Shown piece after piece: positions 7,272-14,064 of a DNA stretch of 14,064 nt (positions are counted from its first letter, which is position 1; every line of letters begins with the position of its first letter). The translations under genes were made by a program, and so were the position numbers. The notes under the pieces are model-generated. The model was given only the letters and a program-made list of their open reading frames with translations, was not told the DNA's origin and did not search any database. Location of the stretch: positions 1 to 14,064 of the forward strand of contig CAJWTF010000100.1 in NCBI GenBank assembly GCA_913046825.1, written 5' to 3'. Origin of the DNA: an uncultured Rickettsiales bacterium (GTDB taxonomy: Bacteria; Pseudomonadota; Alphaproteobacteria; UBA8366).

Positions 7272-8567
7272 ATGATTCCACGTTACAGCCGGCCCGAAAT
7301 GACCAAAATCTGGGAACCGGAGAACAAGTTCCGCATTTGGTTCGAAATCGAGGCGCATGCCTGCGACGCGCTGGCCGAATTCGGCGTCATTCCCAAGGAA
7401 GCCGCCGCGGCGATTTGGGAGCGCGGAAAATTTGAGGTCGACCGGATCGACGAGATCGAGCGCGAGACGAAGCACGACGTCATCGCCTTCCTCACGAACG
7501 TCGCGGAGCACGTTGGCCCCGAAGCACGCTTCCTGCACCAGGGCATGACGTCATCGGATGTGCTCGATACCTGCTTCGCGGTGCAATTAACGCAAGCGGC
7601 GGACATACTGCTTGCTGATCTCGACCGGGTCCTGGAAGTCCTCAAGCGCCGTGCCATCGAGCACAAGGATACGGTCTGCATCGGACGCAGCCACGGCATT
7701 CACGCGGAGCCCACCACGTTCGGGATCAAGCTGGCGGGACATTACGCCGAATTCGACCGCAATCGCGAACGCCTCGCCGGCGCCCGCAAAGAGATCGCCA
7801 CTTGCGCCATTTCAGGTGCTGTCGGCACTTTCGCCAATATCGACCCACGGGTTGAGGAATACGTCGCCGAGAAACTGGGCCTGACGCCTGAGCCGGTCTC
7901 GACCCAGGTTATTCCGCGTGACCGGCACGCCGCGTTCTTTGCCGTCCTCGGTATTATTGCCTCGTCGATCGAGCGTCTCTCTGTCGAAATTCGCCACCTG
8001 CAACGCACAGAAGTCCGGGAAGCAGAAGAGTTCTTCTCTGAAGGTCAGAAGGGCTCCTCGGCGATGCCGCACAAGCGTAATCCCATCCTGACGGAAAATC
8101 TCACCGGCCTCGCCCGGGTTGTGCGAGCCGCCGTCGTCCCGGCGATGGAGAATGTGGCACTCTGGCACGAACGCGATATCTCTCATTCATCGGTCGAGCG
8201 CATGATCGGGCCGGACGCGACGGTGACCCTCGATTTCGCCCTGATGCGTATGGCGGGAATGATGGACAAACTGCTCGTCTATCCTGATACAATGATGGCC
8301 AATCTGGACCAATTGAAAGGCTTGGTTCATTCTCAACGGGTTCTGTTGGGGCTGACCCAGCGGGGCATGAGCCGTGAAGACGCCTATCAAGCGGTACAAC
8401 GCAACGCGATGGATGTTTGGAAAGGCGATGCGTCCTTCTTAAACCTTTTGATATCCGACAGTGAAATCGGCGAGTATCTTGGCAATGACGATCTCGAGGA
8501 GTTATTCGATCTCGGTTATCACACAAAACACGTTGACACGATTTTCAAACGCGTCTTCGGCAGCTAG
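7272..8567 (+). CDS. purB: Adenylosuccinate lyase
   Basis: PurB catalyses two fumarate-releasing steps of purine synthesis: SAICAR to AICAR, and adenylosuccinate to AMP. The 431-residue protein carries the fumarase/aspartase superfamily signature GSSAMPHKRNP (261-271), whose Ser is the catalytic base. It also has TSSD (93-96), the catalytic His141 in RSHGIHAEPTT, and His68 in ETKHDVIAF. Its length is normal for the family. The ATG at 7272 is the natural family start (MIPRYSRPEM). The only plausible Shine-Dalgarno is AAGGA at 7255-7259, 12 bases away, and it can pair with TCCTT at 7263-7267 in a small hairpin. The gene is divergent from the aldolase operon. The last 35 bases or so overlap, in another frame, the start of the downstream exported protein. 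Other purine genes follow at 11737 onward. Confidence 0.97.
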   Translation: MIPRYSRPEMTKIWEPENKFRIWFEIEAHACDALAEFGVIPKEAAAAIWERGKFEVDRIDEIERETKHDVIAFLTNVAEHVGPEARFLHQGMTSSDVLDTCFAVQLTQAADILLADLDRVLEVLKRRAIEHKDTVCIGRSHGIHAEPTTFGIKLAGHYAEFDRNRERLAGARKEIATCAISGAVGTFANIDPRVEEYVAEKLGLTPEPVSTQVIPRDRHAAFFAVLGIIASSIERLSVEIRHLQRTEVREAEEFFSEGQKGSSAMPHKRNPILTENLTGLARVVRAAVVPAMENVALWHERDISHSSVERMIGPDATVTLDFALMRMAGMMDKLLVYPDTMMANLDQLKGLVHSQRVLLGLTQRGMSREDAYQAVQRNAMDVWKGDASFLNLLISDSEIGEYLGNDDLEELFDLGYHTKHVDTIFKRVFGS

Positions 8568-10359
8568 CCGTCTCTCCGTCCTCGTTCTGTGCCTCGCGGC
8601 ATTCGCGGGTCCGGCACTAGCAACAATCGACACCGAGAAGGTCGAAGACAGCGTCCGCCTGCTGAGAATTGCTGCGCTGAGCTTGAAGAACGACCTTGAT
8701 CGAGGCCGGGCCTTTACCGGACTTGTCGAAATGCAACTCAAGCGCGGCAAGCTGAAAGCCTCGCGCATAGAGCTTAAAAACATCAGAGATCGGCTTTGGC
8801 GTGTCCGTGCCCGCATCCTCACGTCAGATTATCATCTGCGGAAAGGCCGCACGAAAACGGCACGGCGTACATTAGCGGAATCTGTGAAGCTGGTTCCAAC
8901 AAAAGGCCGAAAAAGAGGCGCCGACGACACGTATCTGGAGATCGCAACCCGCCAAGCAGATATGGGCGACTTCTGGACCGCGCTGTCGACTGCCAAACGC
9001 ATATCCGTCCCGCTCGAGGGGCTTAACGCTTATCTATTGATCGCGGACAAGGCGGCAGCCAGTAGGGACCAAAAGGTCGCCGCGTCCGCAAAAAAAATGT
9101 TTGGCAGAGCGTTCGCTCTCGCGAAAATCTTAAAAGGAGCGATAACAGAAACGACGGACGTCTTGCTTCGAATTGCCTATGCCCAGATTGATGCCGGGTA
9201 TAATAAGGATGCGCTTGTCACTTTACGGCATCTGCACCCCTTGTTGCTGAAATCCGATTTCGACGGGCGCGTCGACCGTATCGCGAATATGGCGGGCAGT
9301 TATGTGTTGGCAGGCGACAACAACACGGCGATGGGCCTCGTTCGATCCATTCGAGATATTGGTCACAAGGCGCACGCCCTGTCCGCCGTGGCCAGCGCTA
9401 TAGGAAAAAAGGGTAATATCGACGCTGCCGTGCCGTTGTTCAGCTTAGCATTTCAAGACACAAAACGCCTCGATTCCGAAGAACTCCGCTTCAACGTCAT
9501 CAAGCATATGGTTCGCTACCAGGCCGAACTCGGCCGCCATGCCGACGCCTTCAAAATGGCCGGTTATATCAGAGACAGACGCATGCAGGCGCTCACCATG
9601 TTGGCAATGGGCAAAGCGTTGATGTCTATCAACGATTACACCAACGCGGAAACAGTGACCGACTACATACCCTATGTCGGCATGCGCTCGCAGATATTTA
9701 CCGCCCTTGCGAACGTCAAAGGAATTGCGGGACAGCGCATGAATGCGAGCGCGCTCTTAGCCAAGGGTCTGGCAGACACTCCATTCAAGAAGATTAATCC
9801 TGAAAGCTTGGAATGGGCGTTGCTCAAAACCATTGAAATCCAACGCCGCGTCGGCGCGCCGGAAGCAGCAATATCTCTCTTCTCCCGCGTCCGAGAGTTG
9901 GCAAAGCGGCTTCCCACATCGAAGCCTCGGGTCACGATCCTATCGCAAATGGCGGTCGCTCTGGCCAATATCGACCAGAAAGAAATGGCACAGGATGATC
10001 TCGATGTCGCTTGGCGATTGGCATGGCGGGACACCAATCACAAAGATTTTGCTGAAATGCTCTCCAACATTACGGATGCGCAATTGGCGGCGGGCTTCGT
10101 GCTGCAGGCCTTCGATACCGCGGCAAGAATTCCAGATGTTTCCGCCGGGCCTTCGCAAATCACCAGTGAAAATATCGACGCAACTTTACCGCCCGAGACC
10201 CCAAGAAACAGAGCATTGCGCTCCGTTGCCGTTGCTGCAGGGAAGATAGGTCAGTCGAAATTATCAATCCGGGCGGTACGGGCCATCTCCAACGAAACTG
10301 CGCGCGCATACGCGGTCGCGAATATTGCCGTCGTTGTCGCGGATGCCGAAAACCGTTAG
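8533..10359 (+). CDS. Exported alpha-helical repeat (TPR-like) protein of unknown function
   Basis: I do not recognise a named family. From the TTG at 8533 the protein has 608 residues and begins with a classical Sec signal peptide: a short basic n-region, the hydrophobic core LSVLVLCLAAFAG, and cleavage after ALA (residue 30) before TIDTEK. In-frame GTG 8461 and ATG 8485 also exist, but would give 54- and 46-residue signals and longer overlap with purB; no start has a clear ribosome-binding site, so the start is uncertain. The mature part is almost entirely amphipathic helices in repeats of roughly 35 residues with a recurring pattern like RMQALTMLAMGKALMSINDY and KAHALSAVASAIGKKGNID, typical of TPR/alpha-solenoid scaffolds. 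It is rich in Lys and Arg. It is probably a periplasmic protein-protein interaction protein, co-transcribed with purB; no enzymatic motif was seen. The downstream zeta gene is convergent, with a 13-base gap. Confidence 0.8.
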   Translation: MTRFSNASSAASRLSVLVLCLAAFAGPALATIDTEKVEDSVRLLRIAALSLKNDLDRGRAFTGLVEMQLKRGKLKASRIELKNIRDRLWRVRARILTSDYHLRKGRTKTARRTLAESVKLVPTKGRKRGADDTYLEIATRQADMGDFWTALSTAKRISVPLEGLNAYLLIADKAAASRDQKVAASAKKMFGRAFALAKILKGAITETTDVLLRIAYAQIDAGYNKDALVTLRHLHPLLLKSDFDGRVDRIANMAGSYVLAGDNNTAMGLVRSIRDIGHKAHALSAVASAIGKKGNIDAAVPLFSLAFQDTKRLDSEELRFNVIKHMVRYQAELGRHADAFKMAGYIRDRRMQALTMLAMGKALMSINDYTNAETVTDYIPYVGMRSQIFTALANVKGIAGQRMNASALLAKGLADTPFKKINPESLEWALLKTIEIQRRVGAPEAAISLFSRVRELAKRLPTSKPRVTILSQMAVALANIDQKEMAQDDLDVAWRLAWRDTNHKDFAEMLSNITDAQLAAGFVLQAFDTAARIPDVSAGPSQITSENIDATLPPETPRNRALRSVAVAAGKIGQSKLSIRAVRAISNETARAYAVANIAVVVADAENR

Positions 10360-10389
10360 CGGGAACTTGGGATTAATCCGAAAGTTCGC
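10358..10389. terminator. Possible bidirectional hairpin between convergent genes
   Basis: AGC..G..AACTT (10358-10368) pairs with AAGTTCGCT (10381-10389) in a 9-base-pair stem with a 2-base bulge, and GGA/TCC can pair inside it around a TTAA loop. It overlaps the stop codons of both convergent genes (TAG 10357-10359 plus; TAA 10375-10373 minus). No T-tract follows in either direction, so it is a weak candidate for a shared terminator. Confidence 0.3.
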
Positions 10390-10690
10390 TCCGCGCGACT
10401 TCCAGCAATTTGTCCATTTCTTTACGGACGAGATGCTCACTGGTCTCTACCCCTTTTGCTTCCAAATCGCAAAAAACCTTACGCAACACATCGTCGTCGC
10501 CGGGCTCATCGAAACCCGAGACGATGACTTCCTTCGCATAGGCAACAGCGGCGGCGCCATCCAAGCCGAGCTTTTCAGCCGCCCATTCCCCGAGCAGCTT
10601 ATTGCGACGCGCTTGAACCTTAAAATTAAACTCCTGATCGCGACGATGTTTCTGCTCAAAACCACTCTCGCGCTTGACGAATTGGCTCAT
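10373..10690 (-). CDS. F1FO-ATP synthase zeta subunit (DUF1476), F1-ATPase inhibitor
   Basis: This 105-residue soluble protein matches the alphaproteobacterial zeta subunit, first characterised in Paracoccus denitrificans as a natural inhibitor of ATP hydrolysis by F1-ATPase. The diagnostic segment ARRNKLLGEWAAEKLGL (27-43) is intact. The following acidic stretch, GFDEPGDDDVLRKVF (59-73), and the C-terminal helices also fit the family. The N-terminal region, FVKRESGFEQKH, corresponds to the inhibitory segment reported for Paracoccus. The length is normal for the family. The ATG at 10690 has a GAGG site upstream. The gene is monocistronic as far as can be seen, convergent with the repeat-protein gene and divergent from the NRDE gene. 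As I recall, its position between purB and purC is common in alphaproteobacteria. Confidence 0.93.
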   Translation of the reverse strand: MSQFVKRESGFEQKHRRDQEFNFKVQARRNKLLGEWAAEKLGLDGAAAVAYAKEVIVSGFDEPGDDDVLRKVFCDLEAKGVETSEHLVRKEMDKLLEVARSELSD

Positions 10691-10876
10691 CTAGCATGGT
10701 CCTCGGGTAAAAATTTCTTGCGCTCACGTCGACCGAATGTAAATCACGCTCGGCTCCATGCGCGCACGCCACAGGTATACGGATGAACCCGGCTGATTCA
10801 ACGCCTCGAGGTGAATTACCGCGTTCTTAAATTCGCCGTTTGCGCCGCTTCCGCCGGGCTGTTATGCGAGGTCCCC

Positions 10877-11623
10877 ATGTGTTCGATCATAATTCTTCGC
10901 CGACCAGGCCATCCTTGGCCGCTTATTGTCGCCGCAAACCGCGACGAAATGACGGATCGGCCCTGGAACCCGCCAGCGCGGCATTGGGACGACCGCCCCG
11001 ATGTCACCGCCGGGCGCGACCAATTGGCGGGCGGCAGCTGGCTCGGCCGGAACGACTATGGTGTCTTCGCCGCAATCCTCAATCGCGAAGGCTCGCTCGG
11101 CCCCAGCACCGGCAAACGCAGCCGGGGCGAATTGGTCCTTGAGGCCCTCGATCACGCGGACGCGGACAGCGCAGCCGAGGCGCTTGGACAAATCGACGTT
11201 CACGCCTACCGCAGTTTTAATTTGGTCGTTGGCGACAATACCAACGTGTTTCATATAGCGAATCGGGCTCAGGCGGAGCAAATCGCCGTCGAAGAGGTGC
11301 CTGAAGGCTTATCAATGTTGACGTCTCAGGAAATCAACGACCGCCGGAACGCCCGGATTGACGCTTTCCTATCGCAATTCGAGGCCGCCGACATTCCTGA
11401 CCCCGACAGCGCAGATTGGTCAGCTTGGCGAGATCTTCTCGCCGACGAAACTTGCGACTCAGCGATTGGCCCTTCGTCCGCCATGTGCATTTCCAGCGAC
11501 TGGGGTTTCGGTACGGTTTCCAGCACGTTGCTGGCAATGCCACGGCCCGGCGCTGAAAACCCCGCCGGTATTTATCTCTTCGCGGCGGGTCGCCCTGACC
11601 GCACTGAATACCTACCGGTCTGA
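10877..11623 (+). CDS. NRDE/TANGO2-family protein
   Basis: This 248-residue protein is a member of the NRDE (TANGO2-like) family. The name-giving motif NRDE is at residues 21-24, within [14 protein letters not shown]. The second conserved block, [20 protein letters not shown], spans residues 45-64, with AILNR just after. The protein starts Met-Cys-Ser; Cys2 corresponds to the N-terminal nucleophile of Ntn-hydrolase-like relatives, which supports the ATG at 10877 (GAGG 6 bases upstream) over the in-frame upstream ATG at 10811. The biochemical function of bacterial NRDE proteins is not settled; animal TANGO2 has been linked to haem and lipid handling. There is no signal peptide with this start. 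It lies 113 bases upstream of purC, which probably has its own promoter. Confidence 0.88.
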   Translation: MCSIIILRRPGHPWPLIVAANRDEMTDRPWNPPARHWDDRPDVTAGRDQLAGGSWLGRNDYGVFAAILNREGSLGPSTGKRSRGELVLEALDHADADSAAEALGQIDVHAYRSFNLVVGDNTNVFHIANRAQAEQIAVEEVPEGLSMLTSQEINDRRNARIDAFLSQFEAADIPDPDSADWSAWRDLLADETCDSAIGPSSAMCISSDWGFGTVSSTLLAMPRPGAENPAGIYLFAAGRPDRTEYLPV

Positions 11624-11648
11624 AACTCTGGCGAGACATGATCGCGGA

Positions 11649-11677
11649 TTGTGCCTCAATCTCAGTTTTGCTATACG
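11649..11677 (+). promoter_or_regulatory. Possible promoter of the purCSQL operon
   Basis: TTGTGC (11649-11654) and TATACG (11672-11677) are separated by 17 bases and lie 60 bases before the purC ATG. The match to the sigma-70 consensus is partial (TTG and TATA), but spacing and position are right. No PurR-like operator or riboswitch was recognised around it. Confidence 0.35.
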
Positions 11678-11736
11678 AACGCCGCGCCCAGAAGCTTTCA
11701 GATCGCCCTCAATTCACGGCGCGAAGAGGCCCCAAA

Positions 11737-12504
11737 ATGGCAAAACGCAGACGGATCTACGAAGGTAAGGACAAAATCCTTTACGAGGGTCTTGAGCCGG
11801 GCACGATGGTGATGTCGTTCAAGGACGACGTAACGGCCCATGACGGCAAACGTAGCGGAACCATCATAGGCAAAGGGGTGCTGAGCAACCGCATTTCCGA
11901 ATTCATCATGATGCGCTTGCAGGATTTAGGAATACCCACTCATTTTCTGCGCCGTCTCAACATGCGGGAACAATTGATCCGCGAGGTCGAGATTATTCCG
12001 TTGGAATTGGTCATCCGAAGCACGGCCGCGGGTGAATTCGCGGAGCGCTTCGGCATCCAGCCCGGCACACCGATGCCGCGCTCTATCGTCGAGTACTATT
12101 ACAAATCGGCAGAACTCGGCAATCCGATGGTATCGGAAGAACATATCACCGCTTTTGGCTGGGCCGCTCCGCAGGATATCGATGATATGCTGGCGTTAGC
12201 GCTCAGGATAAACGATTTCCTCTCTGGACTATTCGTTGCCGCCGGCCTGAGGCTGGTCGATTTCCGAGCGGAATTCGGCAGAATTTACGAAGAGACCGGC
12301 GAAATGCGCGTCGTGCTCGCCGACGAAATCAGCCCAGACACTTGCCGGATTTGGGACGTAGCTAGCAACGAACCACTCGATTCCGATCGTTTCGATCTTG
12401 ATCTTGGACGCGAATCAGAGGCCTATCAGGAAATTGCCCGCCGTCTCGGCATTTTGCCCGAGGCCGGGACCAACGACATCCAAGGACCGGAGATAGTAAA
12501 GTAA
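11737..12504 (+). CDS. purC: Phosphoribosylaminoimidazole-succinocarboxamide synthase (SAICAR synthetase)
   Basis: PurC condenses CAIR with aspartate, using ATP, to give SAICAR in purine biosynthesis. The 255-residue protein begins [18 protein letters not shown], the usual PurC start; the ATG at 11737 has AGAGG upstream, and the longer in-frame extension to 11638 is rejected because it is unlike the family. The ATP-binding region [10 protein letters not shown] (30-39), [13 protein letters not shown] (94-106) and the two signatures LVDFRAEFG (173-181) and [14 protein letters not shown] (194-207) are all present. The length is normal for bacterial PurC. Its TAA stop overlaps the purS ATG by one base (TAATG), so it heads a translationally linked purC-purS-purQ-purL operon. 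The downstream product of this step is processed by PurB, also encoded in this window. Confidence 0.97.
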   Translation: MAKRRRIYEGKDKILYEGLEPGTMVMSFKDDVTAHDGKRSGTIIGKGVLSNRISEFIMMRLQDLGIPTHFLRRLNMREQLIREVEIIPLELVIRSTAAGEFAERFGIQPGTPMPRSIVEYYYKSAELGNPMVSEEHITAFGWAAPQDIDDMLALALRINDFLSGLFVAAGLRLVDFRAEFGRIYEETGEMRVVLADEISPDTCRIWDVASNEPLDSDRFDLDLGRESEAYQEIARRLGILPEAGTNDIQGPEIVK

Positions 12505-12743
12505 TGAAGGCCAAGGTGCATGTGACTTTGAAGAACGGCGTTTTGGACCCGCAAGGGAAAGCCATCGGCAATGCCCTCGCGGGCCTTGGCTTCGGCGGTG
12601 TGGACGGCGTTCGGATCGGCAGATATATCGAACTTGAACTCGCTGAGAGCGATCCCGAAAAGGCCCGCGCCCAGAGCGACGAGATGTGCAAAAAGCTTTT
12701 AGCCAATACGGTGATCGAGAATTACCGCATTGAGGTTGAATAA
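12504..12743 (+). CDS. purS: Phosphoribosylformylglycinamidine synthase subunit PurS
   Basis: PurS is the small subunit of the three-part FGAR amidotransferase (PurL-PurS-PurQ), where it bridges the glutaminase and synthetase subunits. It has 79 residues, the family's usual size, with the typical pattern [20 protein letters not shown] at the start, then [18 protein letters not shown] and the C-terminal [12 protein letters not shown]. The ATG overlaps the purC stop by one base. The stop at 12741-12743 lies 19 bases before the purQ start. Presence of a separate purS predicts that the following purL is the short (small) type, which agrees with the purL N-terminus seen here. Confidence 0.96.
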   Translation: MKAKVHVTLKNGVLDPQGKAIGNALAGLGFGGVDGVRIGRYIELELAESDPEKARAQSDEMCKKLLANTVIENYRIEVE

Positions 12744-12762
12744 TAGAGGAGCGCGCCCTGCC

Positions 12763-13452
12763 GTGAGAGCCGCCATCATCGTTTTCCCCGGATCGAATTG
12801 CGACCGCGACGCCAAAGTCGCATTGGAAACTGCCACCGGACAGCCGGTTGATATGGTCTGGCATGGCGATCATGACCTGCCCAAGGTCGACCTCATCGTC
12901 GTGCCGGGCGGATTTTCCTATGGCGATTATTTGCGCTGCGGAGCCATGGCTGCACACTCCCCAATCATGCGTGAAGTCAAGAAAGCGGCAGACAAAGGCG
13001 TGCCGACCCTCGGCATCTGCAACGGTTTCCAAATCCTGACGGAAAGCGGCCTGTTGCCCGGTGTCCTGATGCAAAACGCCAACCTGAAATACATTTGCCG
13101 TCCGGTGTATCTTCGTATCGAAACCAGTCAATCGCTCTTCACCGCCGGATACGCAGAGGGACAGATCGTGGAGCTCCCAGTCGCCCACAACGAGGGCAAC
13201 TACTTCGCCGACGACGACACGCTGGACCGCCTTGAAGGAGACGGCCGCATCGCCATGCGCTATTCAACCCCGTCGGGAGACGTCAACGCGGAAGGCAATC
13301 CGAACGGAGCCGCGCGTAATATCGCCGGCATCTTCAACGAGACAAAAACGGTCCTCGGCATGATGCCGCACCCCGAACGCGCCGCCGACGCACAACATGG
13401 CGGCACCGACGGTAAGGCAATGTTCAGTGGCCTGGTGGAGGCACTTTCGTGA
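12763..13452 (+). CDS. purQ: Phosphoribosylformylglycinamidine synthase glutaminase subunit PurQ
   Basis: PurQ is the class I glutamine amidotransferase subunit that releases ammonia for conversion of FGAR to FGAM by PurL. From the GTG at 12763 it has 229 residues and begins [16 protein letters not shown], the standard family start. An AGAGGAG ribosome-binding site lies 11 bases upstream, and the in-frame ATG at 12730 lies inside purS and is rejected. The catalytic triad is visible: Cys86 in GICNGFQ, and His203 and Glu205 in MMPHPERA. The oxyanion-type segment [15 protein letters not shown] (47-61) is also conserved. The TGA stop overlaps the purL GTG by 4 bases, which suggests translational coupling of subunits of one complex. 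Confidence 0.97.
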   Translation: MRAAIIVFPGSNCDRDAKVALETATGQPVDMVWHGDHDLPKVDLIVVPGGFSYGDYLRCGAMAAHSPIMREVKKAADKGVPTLGICNGFQILTESGLLPGVLMQNANLKYICRPVYLRIETSQSLFTAGYAEGQIVELPVAHNEGNYFADDDTLDRLEGDGRIAMRYSTPSGDVNAEGNPNGAARNIAGIFNETKTVLGMMPHPERAADAQHGGTDGKAMFSGLVEALS

Positions 13453-14064
13453 ACACCGACCAAATCACCCCCGAAATTGTCGCTGAACACGGCCTTACAC
13501 CGGACGAATACCAAACACTGCTCGGTATTATGGGTCGCGACCCTAATATCAATGAACTCGGTATTTTTTCCGTCATGTGGTCGGAGCACTGTTCCTATAA
13601 ATCATCCCGCAAGTGGCTAAAAACCCTGCCGACGGACGGCCCGCAGGTCATTCAAGGTCCGGGCGAGAACGCCGGTGTCGTCGATATCGGCGACGGCCGC
13701 GCCGTCGTCTTCAAAATCGAGAGCCACAATCACCCCTCCTTCATCGAGCCTTACCAAGGGGCGGCGACGGGTGTCGGCGGCATTATGCGCGACGTCTTCA
13801 CTATGGGCGCCCGACCGGTGGCCAATTTGAACGCGCTTCGCTTTGGCGCACCGGACCATCCCAAGACCCGGCATTTGGTCGGCGGTGTGGTGGCGGGAAT
13901 TGGCGGTTACGGCAATTGCATGGGTATTCCCACAGTGGCCGGTGAGTTGAATTTTCATTCCGCCTATAACGGTAATATCCTGGTCAACGCTATGACGGTC
14001 GGCCTCGCGGATGCGGATAAGATCTTCTATTCGGCGGCGGCGGGCCTTGGCAATCCCGTGGTCT
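13449..14064 (+). CDS. purL: Phosphoribosylformylglycinamidine synthase subunit PurL, 3'-truncated by window edge
   Basis: PurL is the ATP-dependent synthetase subunit of the FGAR amidotransferase. The frame from GTG 13449 (overlapping the purQ stop as GTGA) is open to the window end and gives the first 205 residues of a protein whose family length is about 730. Residues include the active-site segment [15 protein letters not shown] (43-57) with His47, [14 protein letters not shown] (70-83), and the nucleotide/metal-binding stretch [20 protein letters not shown] (89-108) followed by [14 protein letters not shown]. The start directly before the substrate domain, with no long PurS-like N-terminal extension, shows the small PurL type, consistent with the separate purS and purQ upstream. 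No lesion is seen. Confidence 0.96.
   Translation, partial: MNTDQITPEIVAEHGLTPDEYQTLLGIMGRDPNINELGIFSVMWSEHCSYKSSRKWLKTLPTDGPQVIQGPGENAGVVDIGDGRAVVFKIESHNHPSFIEPYQGAATGVGGIMRDVFTMGARPVANLNALRFGAPDHPKTRHLVGGVVAGIGGYGNCMGIPTVAGELNFHSAYNGNILVNAMTVGLADADKIFYSAAAGLGNPVV

Noticed and set aside
10811..10876. N-terminal extension of the NRDE protein as a signal peptide
   Set aside because: The family begins Met-Cys at the catalytic-type Cys2, and the ATG at 10877 has a good ribosome-binding site; the extension has none.
11624..11736. Purine riboswitch or attenuator upstream of purC
   Set aside because: No conserved purine-riboswitch core or terminator-like hairpin with T-tract could be recognised; only a plausible promoter was seen.
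12415..13188. Open minus-strand frame of 257 codons opposite purC, purS and purQ
   Set aside because: Antisense to three confidently assigned purine genes; composition is that of a shadow frame.

Overview
The window looks like a chromosomal segment of an alphaproteobacterium, probably Rhodospirillales-like. I infer this from the moderately high GC content, a gene for the alphaproteobacterial F1-ATPase zeta subunit (DUF1476 family), and a purC-purS-purQ-purL cluster with a separate purS. Nothing in the sequence names a species. No rRNA, tRNA, CRISPR array or insertion sequence was seen.

Layout. (1) Bases 1-3088, plus strand: the 3' part of selA followed by selB with a 4-base ATGA overlap; these are the selenocysteine synthase and selenocysteine-specific elongation factor of UGA decoding. 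(2) Bases 3095-3858, minus strand: a previously hidden, clearly decayed gene for a Tat-exported agmatine deiminase-family enzyme. It keeps its twin-arginine signal, N-terminal domain and C-terminal catalytic Cys motif, but carries several stop codons, a frameshift and a large central deletion. (3) Bases 3891-7136, minus strand: a compact three-gene operon transcribed as class II aldolase/adducin-like protein, Fe-S/CCG-domain protein, then 3-hydroxy-D-aspartate (D-threonine) aldolase-like PLP enzyme. The deiminase relic lies 32 bases beyond this operon on the same strand and may once have been its last gene. (4) Bases 7272-8567, plus strand: purB. (5) Bases 8533-10359, plus strand: an unrecognised exported alpha-helical-repeat protein whose signal peptide is encoded out of frame over the purB 3' end. 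(6) Bases 10373-10690, minus strand: the ATP synthase zeta subunit. (7) Bases 10877-11623, plus strand: an NRDE/TANGO2-family protein. (8) Bases 11737-14064, plus strand: purC, purS, purQ and the first 205 codons of purL, tightly packed or overlapping.

How the parts work together. selA-selB supply selenocysteine insertion; no selenoprotein gene is visible here. purB, purC, purS, purQ and purL cover adjacent steps of de novo purine synthesis: FGAR amidotransferase from PurS/PurQ/PurL, SAICAR synthase from PurC, adenylosuccinate lyase from PurB. The minus-strand operon is the least explained part. It pairs two C-C bond-cleaving enzyme families with a redox Fe-S protein whose cofactor motifs are partly degenerate. 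It may be a small catabolic module for a beta-hydroxy amino acid or hydroxy-acid compound, but the substrate cannot be read from the sequence. The most informative observations are the deiminase pseudogene, the uncharacterised aldolase/Fe-S operon, and the exported repeat protein overlapping purB.
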